In this document: piece after piece, positions 8,658 to 16,533 of the stretch
Numbering within the stretch: position 1 is the stretch's first letter
Layout: each line of letters opens with the position of its first letter
Origin: Litoreibacter ponti
Lineage (GTDB): Bacteria > Pseudomonadota > Alphaproteobacteria > Rhodobacterales > Rhodobacteraceae
Assembly (NCBI RefSeq): GCF_003054285.1
Contig: NZ_QBKS01000001.1
Location: forward strand, 1,488,001 to 1,552,000
DNA length: 64,000 nucleotides
Direction of reading: 5' to 3'
Made by a program: the position numbers and the translations under genes
The notes under the pieces: generated by a model
Told to the model about the DNA's origin: nothing
The model's input: the letters and a program-made list of their open reading frames with translations, nothing else
Databases searched by the model: none

Positions 8658-11186
8658 ATGAGCATTGCAACCTTCATCCGCGACACCGTTTTGCGCCCCC
8701 GCCTTCTGCAAGCGGGCTGCATGGTCGTCTACGACCCCGATCACCGGTACCACGACCTGTGCTTGGGGCTTGGCGATGACCGCATCCGTGTGATTGACGC
8801 CTCTGAAAGCAGCATCGAGAGCCGCCAGGAAGCGATCATGGCTCTGCGTGAAGTCGGCAAGGCGAAGCGTGAGATTGACGCGCTGGTGGTCTATGTCCCG
8901 CAGCGGCGCACGGAAACCGATGAAGAAAAGCAGGCTGACCCCTTCTCAATCTATGCGCAAAGTGGAACTGTCTTTCCCCAGGATGATGGTGACGACTACT
9001 TGAGCCTTTGCCTGCGCGCGAAGCCAGATCATGCGACGGAAATCCGCCGTGTCTTCGCAGGGTCGCCTAATGGCCCGTCCTTCTCTGTGATCGATGCGAT
9101 CGGCGGTGGTGCCAGCTGGCCACAGCTAAGGGCCGCACTGAGAGTCGATTCCGGCCGCGAAATCCTGACAGCGCTCCTAGCGCCGAGTACTAGGCAAGCC
9201 GACGCCCTCAAGTCGCAAGAAGGTTGGAGCGACGAAGCCCGGGAATTCCTGCGCGCGACCTTGGGGATGAGCGTCAAGACGCGAGGCAAAACCTGGACGT
9301 CGATTGCCGACGAACTCTGGAGGTTCGTTCTCTTCAGCGAGTTCGTCTTTGATCTGCCGGTTCCCCTGCCTGAGACACTCAAGGGCGTTCCTCACTCGCC
9401 GATCGAAGCAAAGCCGATCGTCGAGGATGTGTGCGATCGCCTCCGCACCAACCCCGCAACGCGGGACATCTACATTGAGCGCGCAGAGGCCATTGAGGTT
9501 GAGCTTTCTCTTCCAGAGCAGTGCCGCGACATCGATGACCTTGGCGATCGCGACACGTTCCCATTCGAGGAACGCACCTTCCTCAAGGCGGCGATCAAGG
9601 GCATCTCAAACAACGAAACTGACACGACCCGCGGCATCATCGGTCGCCATAGGAACTCTGTCTGGATCGGCAAAGGAGAAAGCCAGGCACAGTGGGAATT
9701 GATCCGGACCGGCCTGGCGCTGATTGAATGCTGTGACGACAACGAACGCCAGCTACCGGAACACGCCCGATCACAAGCAGATTTGCTAGACTTCTATCTT
9801 GGAAGCCTGCGAGAAGCGGACCGCCTTCAACGCGAATTTGAGCAGGCGGTTGGAGACTTTCTCGATCCCCACGACATCATGCACGAAGTCATTGACCAGG
9901 CCCGGTCGCGATATCGTCGCCTGGCGGAAAAAATCCAAACAATATTTATTAAGCACATCGAGAGCGCGGGTTGGCCTCCGGAAGGCAGATTGGCCAATTC
10001 GGACGTCTATGACCGACTTCTGGCCGACCGCCTGAAGGAAAATGGACGAAGAATTGCTTACCTCATGGTCGACGCCCTACGGTATGAACTTGGCGTAACA
10101 CTCGAAAAGCAGCTGTCTGAAGACGGGCCAGTCGAGCTGCAGGCTGCCTATGCTCAGTTACCGACGATAACCCTTGTCGGTATGGCCAGCCTTCTTCCTG
10201 GTGCCCGCACACAGCTTTCGCTCGAGATCGAAAGCGACGCGCTGGCCCCAAAACTTGGAACGTCCAAGGTTGGGAACGTCACCCAAAGAATGGATGTGCT
10301 TCGAAAGAAACTTGGTGATCGGTTCCAGGAGATGCCTCTGGGCGACTTCGTTCGTGGAAAGCCAAAGATCACGCCCACCGTTGATCTCCTAGTGCTACGA
10401 TCAACAGAGATCGATAGTCAGCTTGAGAGCAATCCTGAGACCACCCTTGGATTGATACCAAGCACTTTGAAGCTCATTCGTGTGGCCTTGCACAAGCTAC
10501 GTGGAATGGGGTTCAAAGAGGCCGTGATCGTCACGGACCATGGATTTTTCCTCAATAGTCATGCCGCAGCCGGTGACGTTTGCACCAAGCCACAAGGAAA
10601 TTGGCCTATAAATGCGCATGACAGGGCCCTGCTTGGAAATGGAAACAGCGACTCTCACAGTGTTGTTTTAAACTCTGAAAAGCTTGGTATTCGAGGCAGC
10701 TTTGTGCAGATCGCGCTCCCCAAGAGCATGGCTCCCTACAGAGCTGGACACCTTTACTTCCACGGCGGAGCTTCCTTGGCGGAGGCCATTGTACCTGTGA
10801 TCATTGCCCGCCTCGATAATGAAGAGCACTCGAGCGCAGCCAAAATGAGCGTCGAACTCAGCTACAAAAACGGCGCGAAACGAATTACGACACGAGTGCC
10901 AGTAGTGGAAATTGCATTGGTTTCTGACGACATGTTCTCTCAAGAAGAAAGTGTCGAGGTCCTTATCGAAGCCCAGGACGGAAAGGGGAATGTGGTTGGT
11001 GAGCCGCGAGCCGGTGGTGATGTGAACCCCGCAACACGCACAATCACGTTGACGCCGGGCCAGCGCAAGCAGATCGCGCTACGAATGGATCCTGACTTTG
11101 AGGGAAAATTCTCGATAAAGGCCCTGAACCCAACAACTCTAGCGAGCCTAAGCGCGCTGAATCTTGAGACGGACTATACCGTATGA
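8658..11186 (+). CDS. pglZ: BREX alkaline-phosphatase-superfamily protein PglZ
   Basis: 842 residues, matching type 1 PglZ (BREX-1 phosphatase PglZ type A). The PglZ/alkaline-phosphatase-like domain is marked by AYLMVDALRYELGV near residue 467, with the candidate metal Asp, and AVIVTDHGFFLN near 623. PglZ is a core, family-defining BREX component; nuclease or phosphatase activity has been proposed but its in vivo substrate is uncertain. The ATG follows the pglX stop by 3 bases and the TGA overlaps the next ATG, so the operon is tightly coupled. From about 9870 onward the gene becomes more AT-rich, like brxL. Confidence 0.9.
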   Translation: MSIATFIRDTVLRPRLLQAGCMVVYDPDHRYHDLCLGLGDDRIRVIDASESSIESRQEAIMALREVGKAKREIDALVVYVPQRRTETDEEKQADPFSIYAQSGTVFPQDDGDDYLSLCLRAKPDHATEIRRVFAGSPNGPSFSVIDAIGGGASWPQLRAALRVDSGREILTALLAPSTRQADALKSQEGWSDEAREFLRATLGMSVKTRGKTWTSIADELWRFVLFSEFVFDLPVPLPETLKGVPHSPIEAKPIVEDVCDRLRTNPATRDIYIERAEAIEVELSLPEQCRDIDDLGDRDTFPFEERTFLKAAIKGISNNETDTTRGIIGRHRNSVWIGKGESQAQWELIRTGLALIECCDDNERQLPEHARSQADLLDFYLGSLREADRLQREFEQAVGDFLDPHDIMHEVIDQARSRYRRLAEKIQTIFIKHIESAGWPPEGRLANSDVYDRLLADRLKENGRRIAYLMVDALRYELGVTLEKQLSEDGPVELQAAYAQLPTITLVGMASLLPGARTQLSLEIESDALAPKLGTSKVGNVTQRMDVLRKKLGDRFQEMPLGDFVRGKPKITPTVDLLVLRSTEIDSQLESNPETTLGLIPSTLKLIRVALHKLRGMGFKEAVIVTDHGFFLNSHAAAGDVCTKPQGNWPINAHDRALLGNGNSDSHSVVLNSEKLGIRGSFVQIALPKSMAPYRAGHLYFHGGASLAEAIVPVIIARLDNEEHSSAAKMSVELSYKNGAKRITTRVPVVEIALVSDDMFSQEESVEVLIEAQDGKGNVVGEPRAGGDVNPATRTITLTPGQRKQIALRMDPDFEGKFSIKALNPTTLASLSALNLETDYTV

Positions 11187-13279
11187 ATGATATGGACGAA
11201 CTGGACCAGAGCCTCACGTCAACCTTCGATGGCAAGGTGGTTCGAAAAGATCTGCTTCATCGGATTAAAAAGGGCACAAACGTCCCAACATTCGTGCTTG
11301 AGTTTCTCCTGGCGCGCTACTGCGCAAGCGACGATCAGGCTGAAATGGATGCAGGTATGGAAGCCGTTCTTGCTACCCTTCAGGATAATTACGTAAGGCC
11401 CGACGAAGCCAATGCCGCTCAATCGAAGGTGGCAACCAAGGGAAAGCACCGCTTCATTGATAAGGTACACGTTAGATACGTTGAAAAAGAAAAACGGCAC
11501 TGGGCATCGCTGGAGAACTTCAATTCCCAGAGAATTGCAATTGGAGAAAAATTCTATAGGGACAACGAACGGCTCCTCGAGGGTGGAATTTGGGCTGAGG
11601 TAACACTTTCACATAATGACATCGAGGAAGATGACTACGCGTTCTACATAGAAGACTTGCGCCCGATTCAGCTCTCGCGCTTTGACTTTCAGCAGTACAC
11701 AGATGGCCGCAGCGCCTTCACCCGAGATGATTGGCTCAACGTCATCATGAGATCGGTTGGCCTGGAACCGTCCAAGCTTTCTCAACGAGTCAAAATGCAC
11801 TTCGTGGCTCGGCTGGCTCCGCTTGTGGAACCCAACTACAATTATATCGAGCTGGGCCCTCGCGGAACCGGAAAGTCATATTTTTTCAGTGAATTCTCGC
11901 CTTACGCGACGCTCATATCTGGCGGTCAAGCAACAAAAGCGACGCTGTTCTATAACAACGCTCGTCGTAAGGTTGGCTTGGTTGGCTACTGGGACACCGT
12001 GGCATTTGATGAAGTTGGTGGGATCAAGGTCCGGGATCCCGATACGATCCAAATCATGAAGGACTTCATGGCAAATGGACGATTTTCTCGTGGCGCGGAA
12101 GTCATTGCAGATGCAAGCCTCAGTTTTGTAGGCAACATCGATCTGTCAGTCAGCCAAGTCGTCAACTCGACTGAATACGACCTTTTCCAGCCACTGCCAG
12201 CTGAACTTGATCTGGCAATAATGGACCGGTTCGCAGCATATATTCCTGGCTGGGAGTTTCCAAAGAACAGCAGTTCATTCCTGACCAATAGGTACGGGTT
12301 TATCACGGACTACCTTGCTGAGGCCTTTCATTATCAATTCAAGCATACGAACAGATATGAAGAGGTGAACCGCCGCATTCGCCTGGGTAAAGCCGTCGAG
12401 GGCCGCGACGAGAAAGGCATCAAGAAAACTGTCGCGGCGTTCTTGAAGATACTTCATCCGAATGGTGCACCGAGTGACGTGGAATTCGAAGAATATGTTG
12501 CGTATGCAATGGAATGCCGCCGCCGGGTAAAGGAACAGATGAACAAACGCAAACCAGACGATGAGTTTGCCTTAATAAATCTTTCGTACTTCAAGTCCGA
12601 TGGGACAGAGGTAATTGTGCACTGTCCTGAATCAAAAGACGCGACAGCCACTCAGGAACCGACAAGGAGAAGGCTCGACATTTCTGAGCAGACGGAATCC
12701 CAACCGAATGGAGACCAAGCGTCGACGACTAGCGCACCCAAGGTTCAGAGCGAGCCGACACCATCAACACTGGACGAAACAATTGCTGTTCCGCCACAGC
12801 TTCGTGAACAACACTTCACCATAATGTATGGAGACACGGGCCACAGTTACGAATCGATCATCGGCCCCTATCTTTCTGGCGTTAAGTCGATAGTTATAGA
12901 GGACCCATACATTCGCCTTCAGCACCAAATTCAGAATTTTGTTCGGTTCTGCGAAACGGCATTGCGATCAGGAACAGTAAAAAAGATAATCTTGGTAACC
13001 GGCTATGATGACAAGACCCAGCTCGCAGAAATACATGAAAAGCTTGATGACTTGAAGCAAAGCCTGTTGGAGGTGGACATTGTACTAGATGTTGAACTCA
13101 ATCCGAATATTCACGACCGTGAAATTCGCCTTGATAATGGTTGGATAATCAAAATTGGGCGTGGCTTAGATTTCTACCAGCGCCCCAGCAGCTGGTTCGA
13201 GGTTGGAGCAAGCGATTTAAGCTTAAGAAAGTGCCTGGAAACAAAGGTTGATATCTTCAAGGTCGAAATTGACGATTAG
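11183..13279 (+). CDS. BrxL-like AAA+ protein with MITD1-type C-terminal domain
   Basis: 698 residues in the brxL slot. The N-terminal part (MDELDQSL, FDGKVVRKDL, TFVLEFLLARYC) and the AAA+ core are BrxL-like: Walker A GPRGTGKS near 224-231, a YWDTVAFDEVGG Walker B region near 270, then FMANGRFSRG. A polar linker follows (about 480-540). The last ~155 residues do not look like the Lon-type protease-like domain of characterised BrxL. They closely follow the C-terminal domain of eukaryotic MITD1: GHSYESIIGPYL, IEDPYIRLQHQIQNFVRFCE, NIHDREIRLDNGWIIKIGRG, VDIFK. That fold is phospholipase-D-like and in MITD1 binds membrane. AT-rich composition. The core call is firm; the role of the C-terminal domain is inferred. 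Confidence 0.85.
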   Translation: MNDMDELDQSLTSTFDGKVVRKDLLHRIKKGTNVPTFVLEFLLARYCASDDQAEMDAGMEAVLATLQDNYVRPDEANAAQSKVATKGKHRFIDKVHVRYVEKEKRHWASLENFNSQRIAIGEKFYRDNERLLEGGIWAEVTLSHNDIEEDDYAFYIEDLRPIQLSRFDFQQYTDGRSAFTRDDWLNVIMRSVGLEPSKLSQRVKMHFVARLAPLVEPNYNYIELGPRGTGKSYFFSEFSPYATLISGGQATKATLFYNNARRKVGLVGYWDTVAFDEVGGIKVRDPDTIQIMKDFMANGRFSRGAEVIADASLSFVGNIDLSVSQVVNSTEYDLFQPLPAELDLAIMDRFAAYIPGWEFPKNSSSFLTNRYGFITDYLAEAFHYQFKHTNRYEEVNRRIRLGKAVEGRDEKGIKKTVAAFLKILHPNGAPSDVEFEEYVAYAMECRRRVKEQMNKRKPDDEFALINLSYFKSDGTEVIVHCPESKDATATQEPTRRRLDISEQTESQPNGDQASTTSAPKVQSEPTPSTLDETIAVPPQLREQHFTIMYGDTGHSYESIIGPYLSGVKSIVIEDPYIRLQHQIQNFVRFCETALRSGTVKKIILVTGYDDKTQLAEIHEKLDDLKQSLLEVDIVLDVELNPNIHDREIRLDNGWIIKIGRGLDFYQRPSSWFEVGASDLSLRKCLETKVDIFKVEIDD

Positions 13280-13474
13280 TGTTTCCACGTCAATATACTT
13301 ATCCAGCCAAGCACCACTGTGAGTAGCGAGCTCACTCTGAGTCGACCTCTTTCCCTTGCGAGGCAAGCGAAAGATAGGCCCGAAGTTCTTTGGCGTGCAA
13401 GCACGATTTGTCATGTTCGCCTCTGGGCAGGGATGCAGTCAAGCCAATCGCAATTTACAAGACCTACTGGATGA
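13280..13474. other. Intergenic region after the BREX operon
   Basis: No convincing gene. A hairpin at about 13350-13373 (CTTGC-GAG-GCAAG flanked by TTTC/GAAA arms) could act as a weak terminator for the BREX transcript; it lacks a T-run. Confidence 0.4.
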
Positions 13475-13503
13475 GAGCCAGGGCGGGAAACCCGCCCTGA
13501 CTC
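13475..13503. terminator. Stem-loop downstream of the small minus-strand gene
   Basis: A perfect 9-bp stem CAGGGCGGG/CCCGCCCTG with an AAA loop (13479-13499), extended by GAG/CTC. It begins 5 bases past the stop of the minus-strand gene at 13509. There is no clear U-tract, so it may serve both strands (converging with brxL) or stabilise the 3' end. Confidence 0.55.
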
Positions 13504-13508
13504 GGAGG

Positions 13509-13706
13509 TCATTCGGTGACCGGATCTTCGTCGCGTCGCGGGAAGGCGACCATTTCGACGTCGGGGAACATACTGTGTTTGACGTTGATCGATGTGATGT
13601 TGCCGCTGTCGTCGGTGTTGACGAAGAGCACACCGCAGCGGTCCCAGAAGTTCTTGCCGTCTTTTTCACCGGATTTGACGTTCAGTTTCAGAGTTTGAGT
13701 AGCCAT
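13509..13706 (-). CDS. Small protein of unknown function, 65 aa
   Basis: I do not recognise the family by name. The 65-residue protein (starting MATQTLKLNVKSGEKDGKNF, with WDRCGVLFVNTDDSGNITS and ending RRDEDPVTE) looks like a compact beta-strand protein with no signal peptide or membrane segment. A good ribosome site (AGTGAGG, 9 bases before the ATG on the minus strand) and a stem-loop just after the stop support a real gene. Short proteins of this kind are common cargo of plasmids and integrative elements, consistent with its place between BREX and HipBA. No function is proposed. Confidence 0.6.
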   Translation of the reverse strand: MATQTLKLNVKSGEKDGKNFWDRCGVLFVNTDDSGNITSINVKHSMFPDVEMVAFPRRDEDPVTE

Positions 13707-13975
13707 TTTTTGATCCTCACTTTGAGTGTTTCGATGAACATGACCAAAGCTGGCACCAAGGGGCTGTCAGCGAGAAACTTGCCTCGCGAGGAATGCGCTG
13801 GCGCAGGGGAATTTTCTTGTTGAAGCGGGGCTTGCCCCGCGTCTGCTACGGCTGCCCGCTTATGTTCAGCAGTCGGAAGCACGGAGTTGAGGACCTGAGT
13901 TTGGCACGACAACCTGACCTGATTTCGTTTGAACCAGAATAGACGCGCTTTCGCACCAGGTAGGCGCAACCAGCT
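13707..13975. other. Intergenic region downstream of hipA
   Basis: No supported gene in 269 bases. It contains a near-palindromic hairpin GCGGGGC-TT-GCCCCGC (13825-13840) that may terminate the minus-strand hipBA transcript, and the promoter region of the small gene ending at 13706. Confidence 0.4.
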
Positions 13976-15277
13976 TTAGTTCAGCAGGTGCAACCTAGCC
14001 TTCAGCGCGCCGTCGATCGAAGAAAGCAACGCCTCCGGGAAACCCTCCGGAAGCTGATTGGAGGTAGCCTCAACGATCGCGTGCGAAGTCTCCTGCAGCT
14101 CTTCGAACAGGCCGTGCAGGACCGCGCGGGACAAGCCGGATTGAACTCCTGTCTCCACGATGTGGCGGCCCACGATATTTGCCACTTTGTAGTGGTTCGA
14201 GTTTCCGAAATTCATAGCGAGCTTGAAGTATTTCCGCTCGATCTGCCGTGCGTCGACGGTCGGCTGCACCGTCAGCACGTCGTAAAGCGGGGTCATGCGG
14301 AAACGGCCGCCGGGTAAGAGGCTGACGCTGAAGTTCTTTCCATGACCATCTGTTGCACCCAGCAACCAGAACAGGACGTTCGTTTTGAAAAAGTCGTACC
14401 TGTCTTTGTTGGGATCATCACTTCCCAACAAGAGTTCCATGATATCCGAGATCCCTGGGCCGCCTTCGTTCTGGTACTTTTGCGTGGGCACAACGGATAG
14501 TGCTTGGCAGCAATCTTCCTGCGGCAGACGGATTAAACGGCCATCTGACGTCCAGCGCCGATCAAAACGCTCAACCACCAAGGCTTTCTTGTCGCCAAAC
14601 TGAGCCATTTCGACACTCGCAACCCGAAGCCCAAACGCTTCCATTAATTTCAGGCACAAGTATTCATTTTCAACGCTGTCGGACAGGTCCATGCCGTTGG
14701 GCAGCCTGCCGATTTGCGGTTTGATGATGTGCGTGGTGGGCGTCGTGCCGGTTGGCTCTATCCACTGGCCATCTTTACGAAGCAGCGCCGTTTTCTCCTG
14801 CGCGCCAGCGACAGAAATTCGGAAATCATTCTCGCGGCGGATACCCAGTGGCGCGATGTCGAGGTCGCTCAAAATGGCCCCGATCTGTTCCTCGTCAACA
14901 GGTTCTCCAGTTAACTCGGACATTGGCTGTGGCTCTTGCCTGTCGGGCAGAAATTGCAGCGCACCAATGCAGTCGCGCCCTATTTGTGACAGCAAGCTGA
15001 AGGCATCGACGCCCTCGGCCCCGACGCGTTCTGCGACCCTTCGACGGATGAGGTCACTGTCGGGCAACAGGTTGTCAAAGACGGCCATCACTGGTGCGCC
15101 GCTGTACCGGTTTTCCTGTAATGGCAACGAATGCGACACGGGCATCCGGTGCTCCCATTCGAGCCAGTCTCGCGCATAGGCGAAACTCACGCCGCCAGAA
15201 GGTTCACGGACCAACTGGCCCACGAGCCGCGAGTTCAGAAAGACGTTCAGAGGTGTATAGCTGCGCTTGCGGCCCAT
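13976..15277 (-). CDS. hipA: HipA-family Ser/Thr kinase toxin
   Basis: 433 residues, close to E. coli HipA (440). The ATP-binding, autophosphorylation loop FRISVAGAQEKTALL is at about residues 152-166, including the Ser (155) equivalent to the regulatory Ser150 of E. coli HipA. The catalytic and metal loop GATDGHGKNFS is at 307-317, so the kinase looks intact. HipA kinases phosphorylate translation targets (glutamyl-tRNA synthetase in E. coli) and cause growth arrest; HipB neutralises them. It starts one base after the hipB stop, in one operon. It could serve as an anti-phage abortive system or element-maintenance module, which is inference from its place beside BREX. Confidence 0.92.
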   Translation of the reverse strand: MGRKRSYTPLNVFLNSRLVGQLVREPSGGVSFAYARDWLEWEHRMPVSHSLPLQENRYSGAPVMAVFDNLLPDSDLIRRRVAERVGAEGVDAFSLLSQIGRDCIGALQFLPDRQEPQPMSELTGEPVDEEQIGAILSDLDIAPLGIRRENDFRISVAGAQEKTALLRKDGQWIEPTGTTPTTHIIKPQIGRLPNGMDLSDSVENEYLCLKLMEAFGLRVASVEMAQFGDKKALVVERFDRRWTSDGRLIRLPQEDCCQALSVVPTQKYQNEGGPGISDIMELLLGSDDPNKDRYDFFKTNVLFWLLGATDGHGKNFSVSLLPGGRFRMTPLYDVLTVQPTVDARQIERKYFKLAMNFGNSNHYKVANIVGRHIVETGVQSGLSRAVLHGLFEELQETSHAIVEATSNQLPEGFPEALLSSIDGALKARLHLLN

Positions 15278-15278
15278 G

Positions 15279-15530
15279 TCAGAAGATGTCCTCTAGCCCG
15301 TCTGATGTGCCTCTACTGCGCTCGGTCACCGTTATTTCGAGCTCCAAGGCCGCGATCAAATCAAATACTGTTTCCAGCTTGGTGCCCCCCCTGCCGTTTT
15401 CGATCTTGGAAATTGTCTCTTGCCAGACACCGCTCATCGAGGCGAGTTCCTTCTGGGTGAGGTTCTTTGCCTTCCGAGCCTGGCGAATTGCGTGGCCCAA
15501 GTTTTTTGATGTACGAACGAGGTGCTTCAT
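15279..15530 (-). CDS. hipB: HipB-family antitoxin, XRE helix-turn-helix
   Basis: 83 residues from the ATG at 15530, chosen over an upstream in-frame start at 15605 because AGGAGA precedes it and the longer version would run through the operators. The HTH_3 domain spans about residues 9-65 (LGHAIRQARKAKNLTQKELA ... TISKIENGRGGTKLETVFDL). HipB binds operators and HipA to repress its own operon and hold the toxin inactive. Three matching operators sit upstream (15551-15624), and a consensus -35 TTGACA with a 17-base spacer brackets the first one. Confidence 0.9.
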   Translation of the reverse strand: MKHLVRTSKNLGHAIRQARKAKNLTQKELASMSGVWQETISKIENGRGGTKLETVFDLIAALELEITVTERSRGTSDGLEDIF

Positions 15531-15549
15531 GGCGGTTCTCCTGCCACTA

Positions 15550-15578
15550 TTTATGACCCCTGGATCATAAATTGTCAA
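15550..15578 (-). promoter_or_regulatory. hipBA promoter overlapped by operator O1
   Basis: On the minus strand TTGACA (-35, 15578-15573) is followed 17 bases later by CATAAA (-10, 15555-15550). Operator O1 fills the spacer and the -10, so a bound HipB dimer should block RNA polymerase. The transcript would start near 15543, just before the hipB ribosome site. Confidence 0.65.
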
Positions 15579-15624
15579 TATGATCTCCGAACCATAAGCG
15601 CGCATTATGATCTGAGCACCATAA
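15551..15624. repeat. Three phased HipB operators
   Basis: Three 20-bp inverted repeats: TTATGACCCCTGGATCATAA (15551-15570), ATATGATCTCCGAACCATAA (15578-15597) and TTATGATCTGAGCACCATAA (15605-15624). Starts are exactly 27 bases apart each time. The consensus is TTATGATC-N4-GNNCATAA, comparable in layout to the spaced half-sites of E. coli HipB operators. Confidence 0.75.
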
Positions 15625-15669
15625 AGCTCGACGACATTGGTGGCTGTCTCCCAGACTGAGCGAATGCAC

Positions 15670-16533
15670 TCACACCTGCAGCCCCGCAGCGCGCACCTGC
15701 TCGGGCGTCACCAGCTTTGATGCGATCAAATCCTCGATCTGCCGGTTGGTGATGTGGCGGCAAAGGGGATGGCGCTCGTGGATCCACTCGGCGAGGCTGG
15801 CGCGCCCCTTGGCTTCGGCCTCTCGCGCTTTCTCTCGGTCGGCCTGGATCTGGGCCAGCCCCTTTTCCCAACGCCGCATCTTGAACCAATTGTCGGAGAA
15901 ACAGACCTTGCTGCGCGTGTAGCCTTCGCTTTCCTTGGCATAGGCTTTGACCGCCTGCTTCAGGTCATCGGGCTCTACCCCGGCTTTCACAGCCGCTGCG
16001 ATCAGGCGCAGACTGGTCCGCCGGTCTCGGATCCTGTCCTCGGGATAGGCTGTCAAGATCTTCTCAGATTCAAAATCTTCAACCTCCTCCGCCGCCTCGC
16101 GCCTGCGCGTAGGTGGTTTATGGATGGTTTTAGGATGGTTTGGGGTCCACCGTGAACCCCGTACCCCGTTCACCGTGGACCCCGTACCGGGTTCAGGCTG
16201 GACGGGGTTCACAGTGACCCCCGTCTCAATTTCGGGCTCAGCCGTGGGTTCGAGCGCGGCCACGCGCTCCAAAACGATACGGTAAATGACGGTATAGCCG
16301 TTCTTGCAGTGTCGCCGCCCTGTCTCGATCAGAATGCCTTCGCGCAGGAAGTCGATGATGGTGCGCTTGACCGTGCTCTCGCTGAGCTCTGTGTGGCGCT
16401 GAATTGTCCCCTTGGAGCACCAGATGCCCGAGCCGTCATCGCTCGCCTTGTCGGCCAGGAACATGATGATCTGCTTGCGCGCAGCGCTGCCAAAGCGGCG
16501 CTCGGCGCATTCGTTTGCGATGCGCCAGCTCAT
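15670..16533 (-). CDS. Helix-turn-helix, replication-initiator-like protein of a mobile element
   Basis: 287 residues. The N-terminal ~85 form a winged-helix domain (SAARKQIIMFLADKASDDGS; CSKGTIQRHTELSESTVKRT; YTVIYRI) of the type used by phage and plasmid replication initiators and prophage HTH proteins. A Pro/Arg-rich linker (about 95-150) follows and then a helical C-terminal part rich in Lys, Glu and Arg, with FSDNWFKMRRWEKGL. The linker is encoded by 23-bp iteron-like repeats next to a T-rich stretch (16110-16222), an arrangement like phage lambda gene O with its internal origin. An initiator role is therefore plausible but unproven; a plain transcriptional regulator is the alternative. 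It lies between HipBA and the attachment site. Confidence 0.6.
   Translation of the reverse strand: MSWRIANECAERRFGSAARKQIIMFLADKASDDGSGIWCSKGTIQRHTELSESTVKRTIIDFLREGILIETGRRHCKNGYTVIYRIVLERVAALEPTAEPEIETGVTVNPVQPEPGTGSTVNGVRGSRWTPNHPKTIHKPPTRRREAAEEVEDFESEKILTAYPEDRIRDRRTSLRLIAAAVKAGVEPDDLKQAVKAYAKESEGYTRSKVCFSDNWFKMRRWEKGLAQIQADREKAREAEAKGRASLAEWIHERHPLCRHITNRQIEDLIASKLVTPEQVRAAGLQV
16142..16222. repeat. Iteron-like 23-bp tandem repeats inside the HTH gene
   Basis: Imperfect inverted-repeat units of the type GGGGTTCAC-N-GTGAACCCC, centred at 16151, 16174, 16197 (degenerate) and 16213. The first three are spaced exactly 23 bases. Units 1 and 2 both end CCCCGTAC. A T-rich stretch with three GATGG/GGTGG-TTT repeats (16110-16141) lies directly beside them. 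This resembles initiator-binding iterons plus an unwinding element; regulatory operators are the alternative. Confidence 0.55.
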
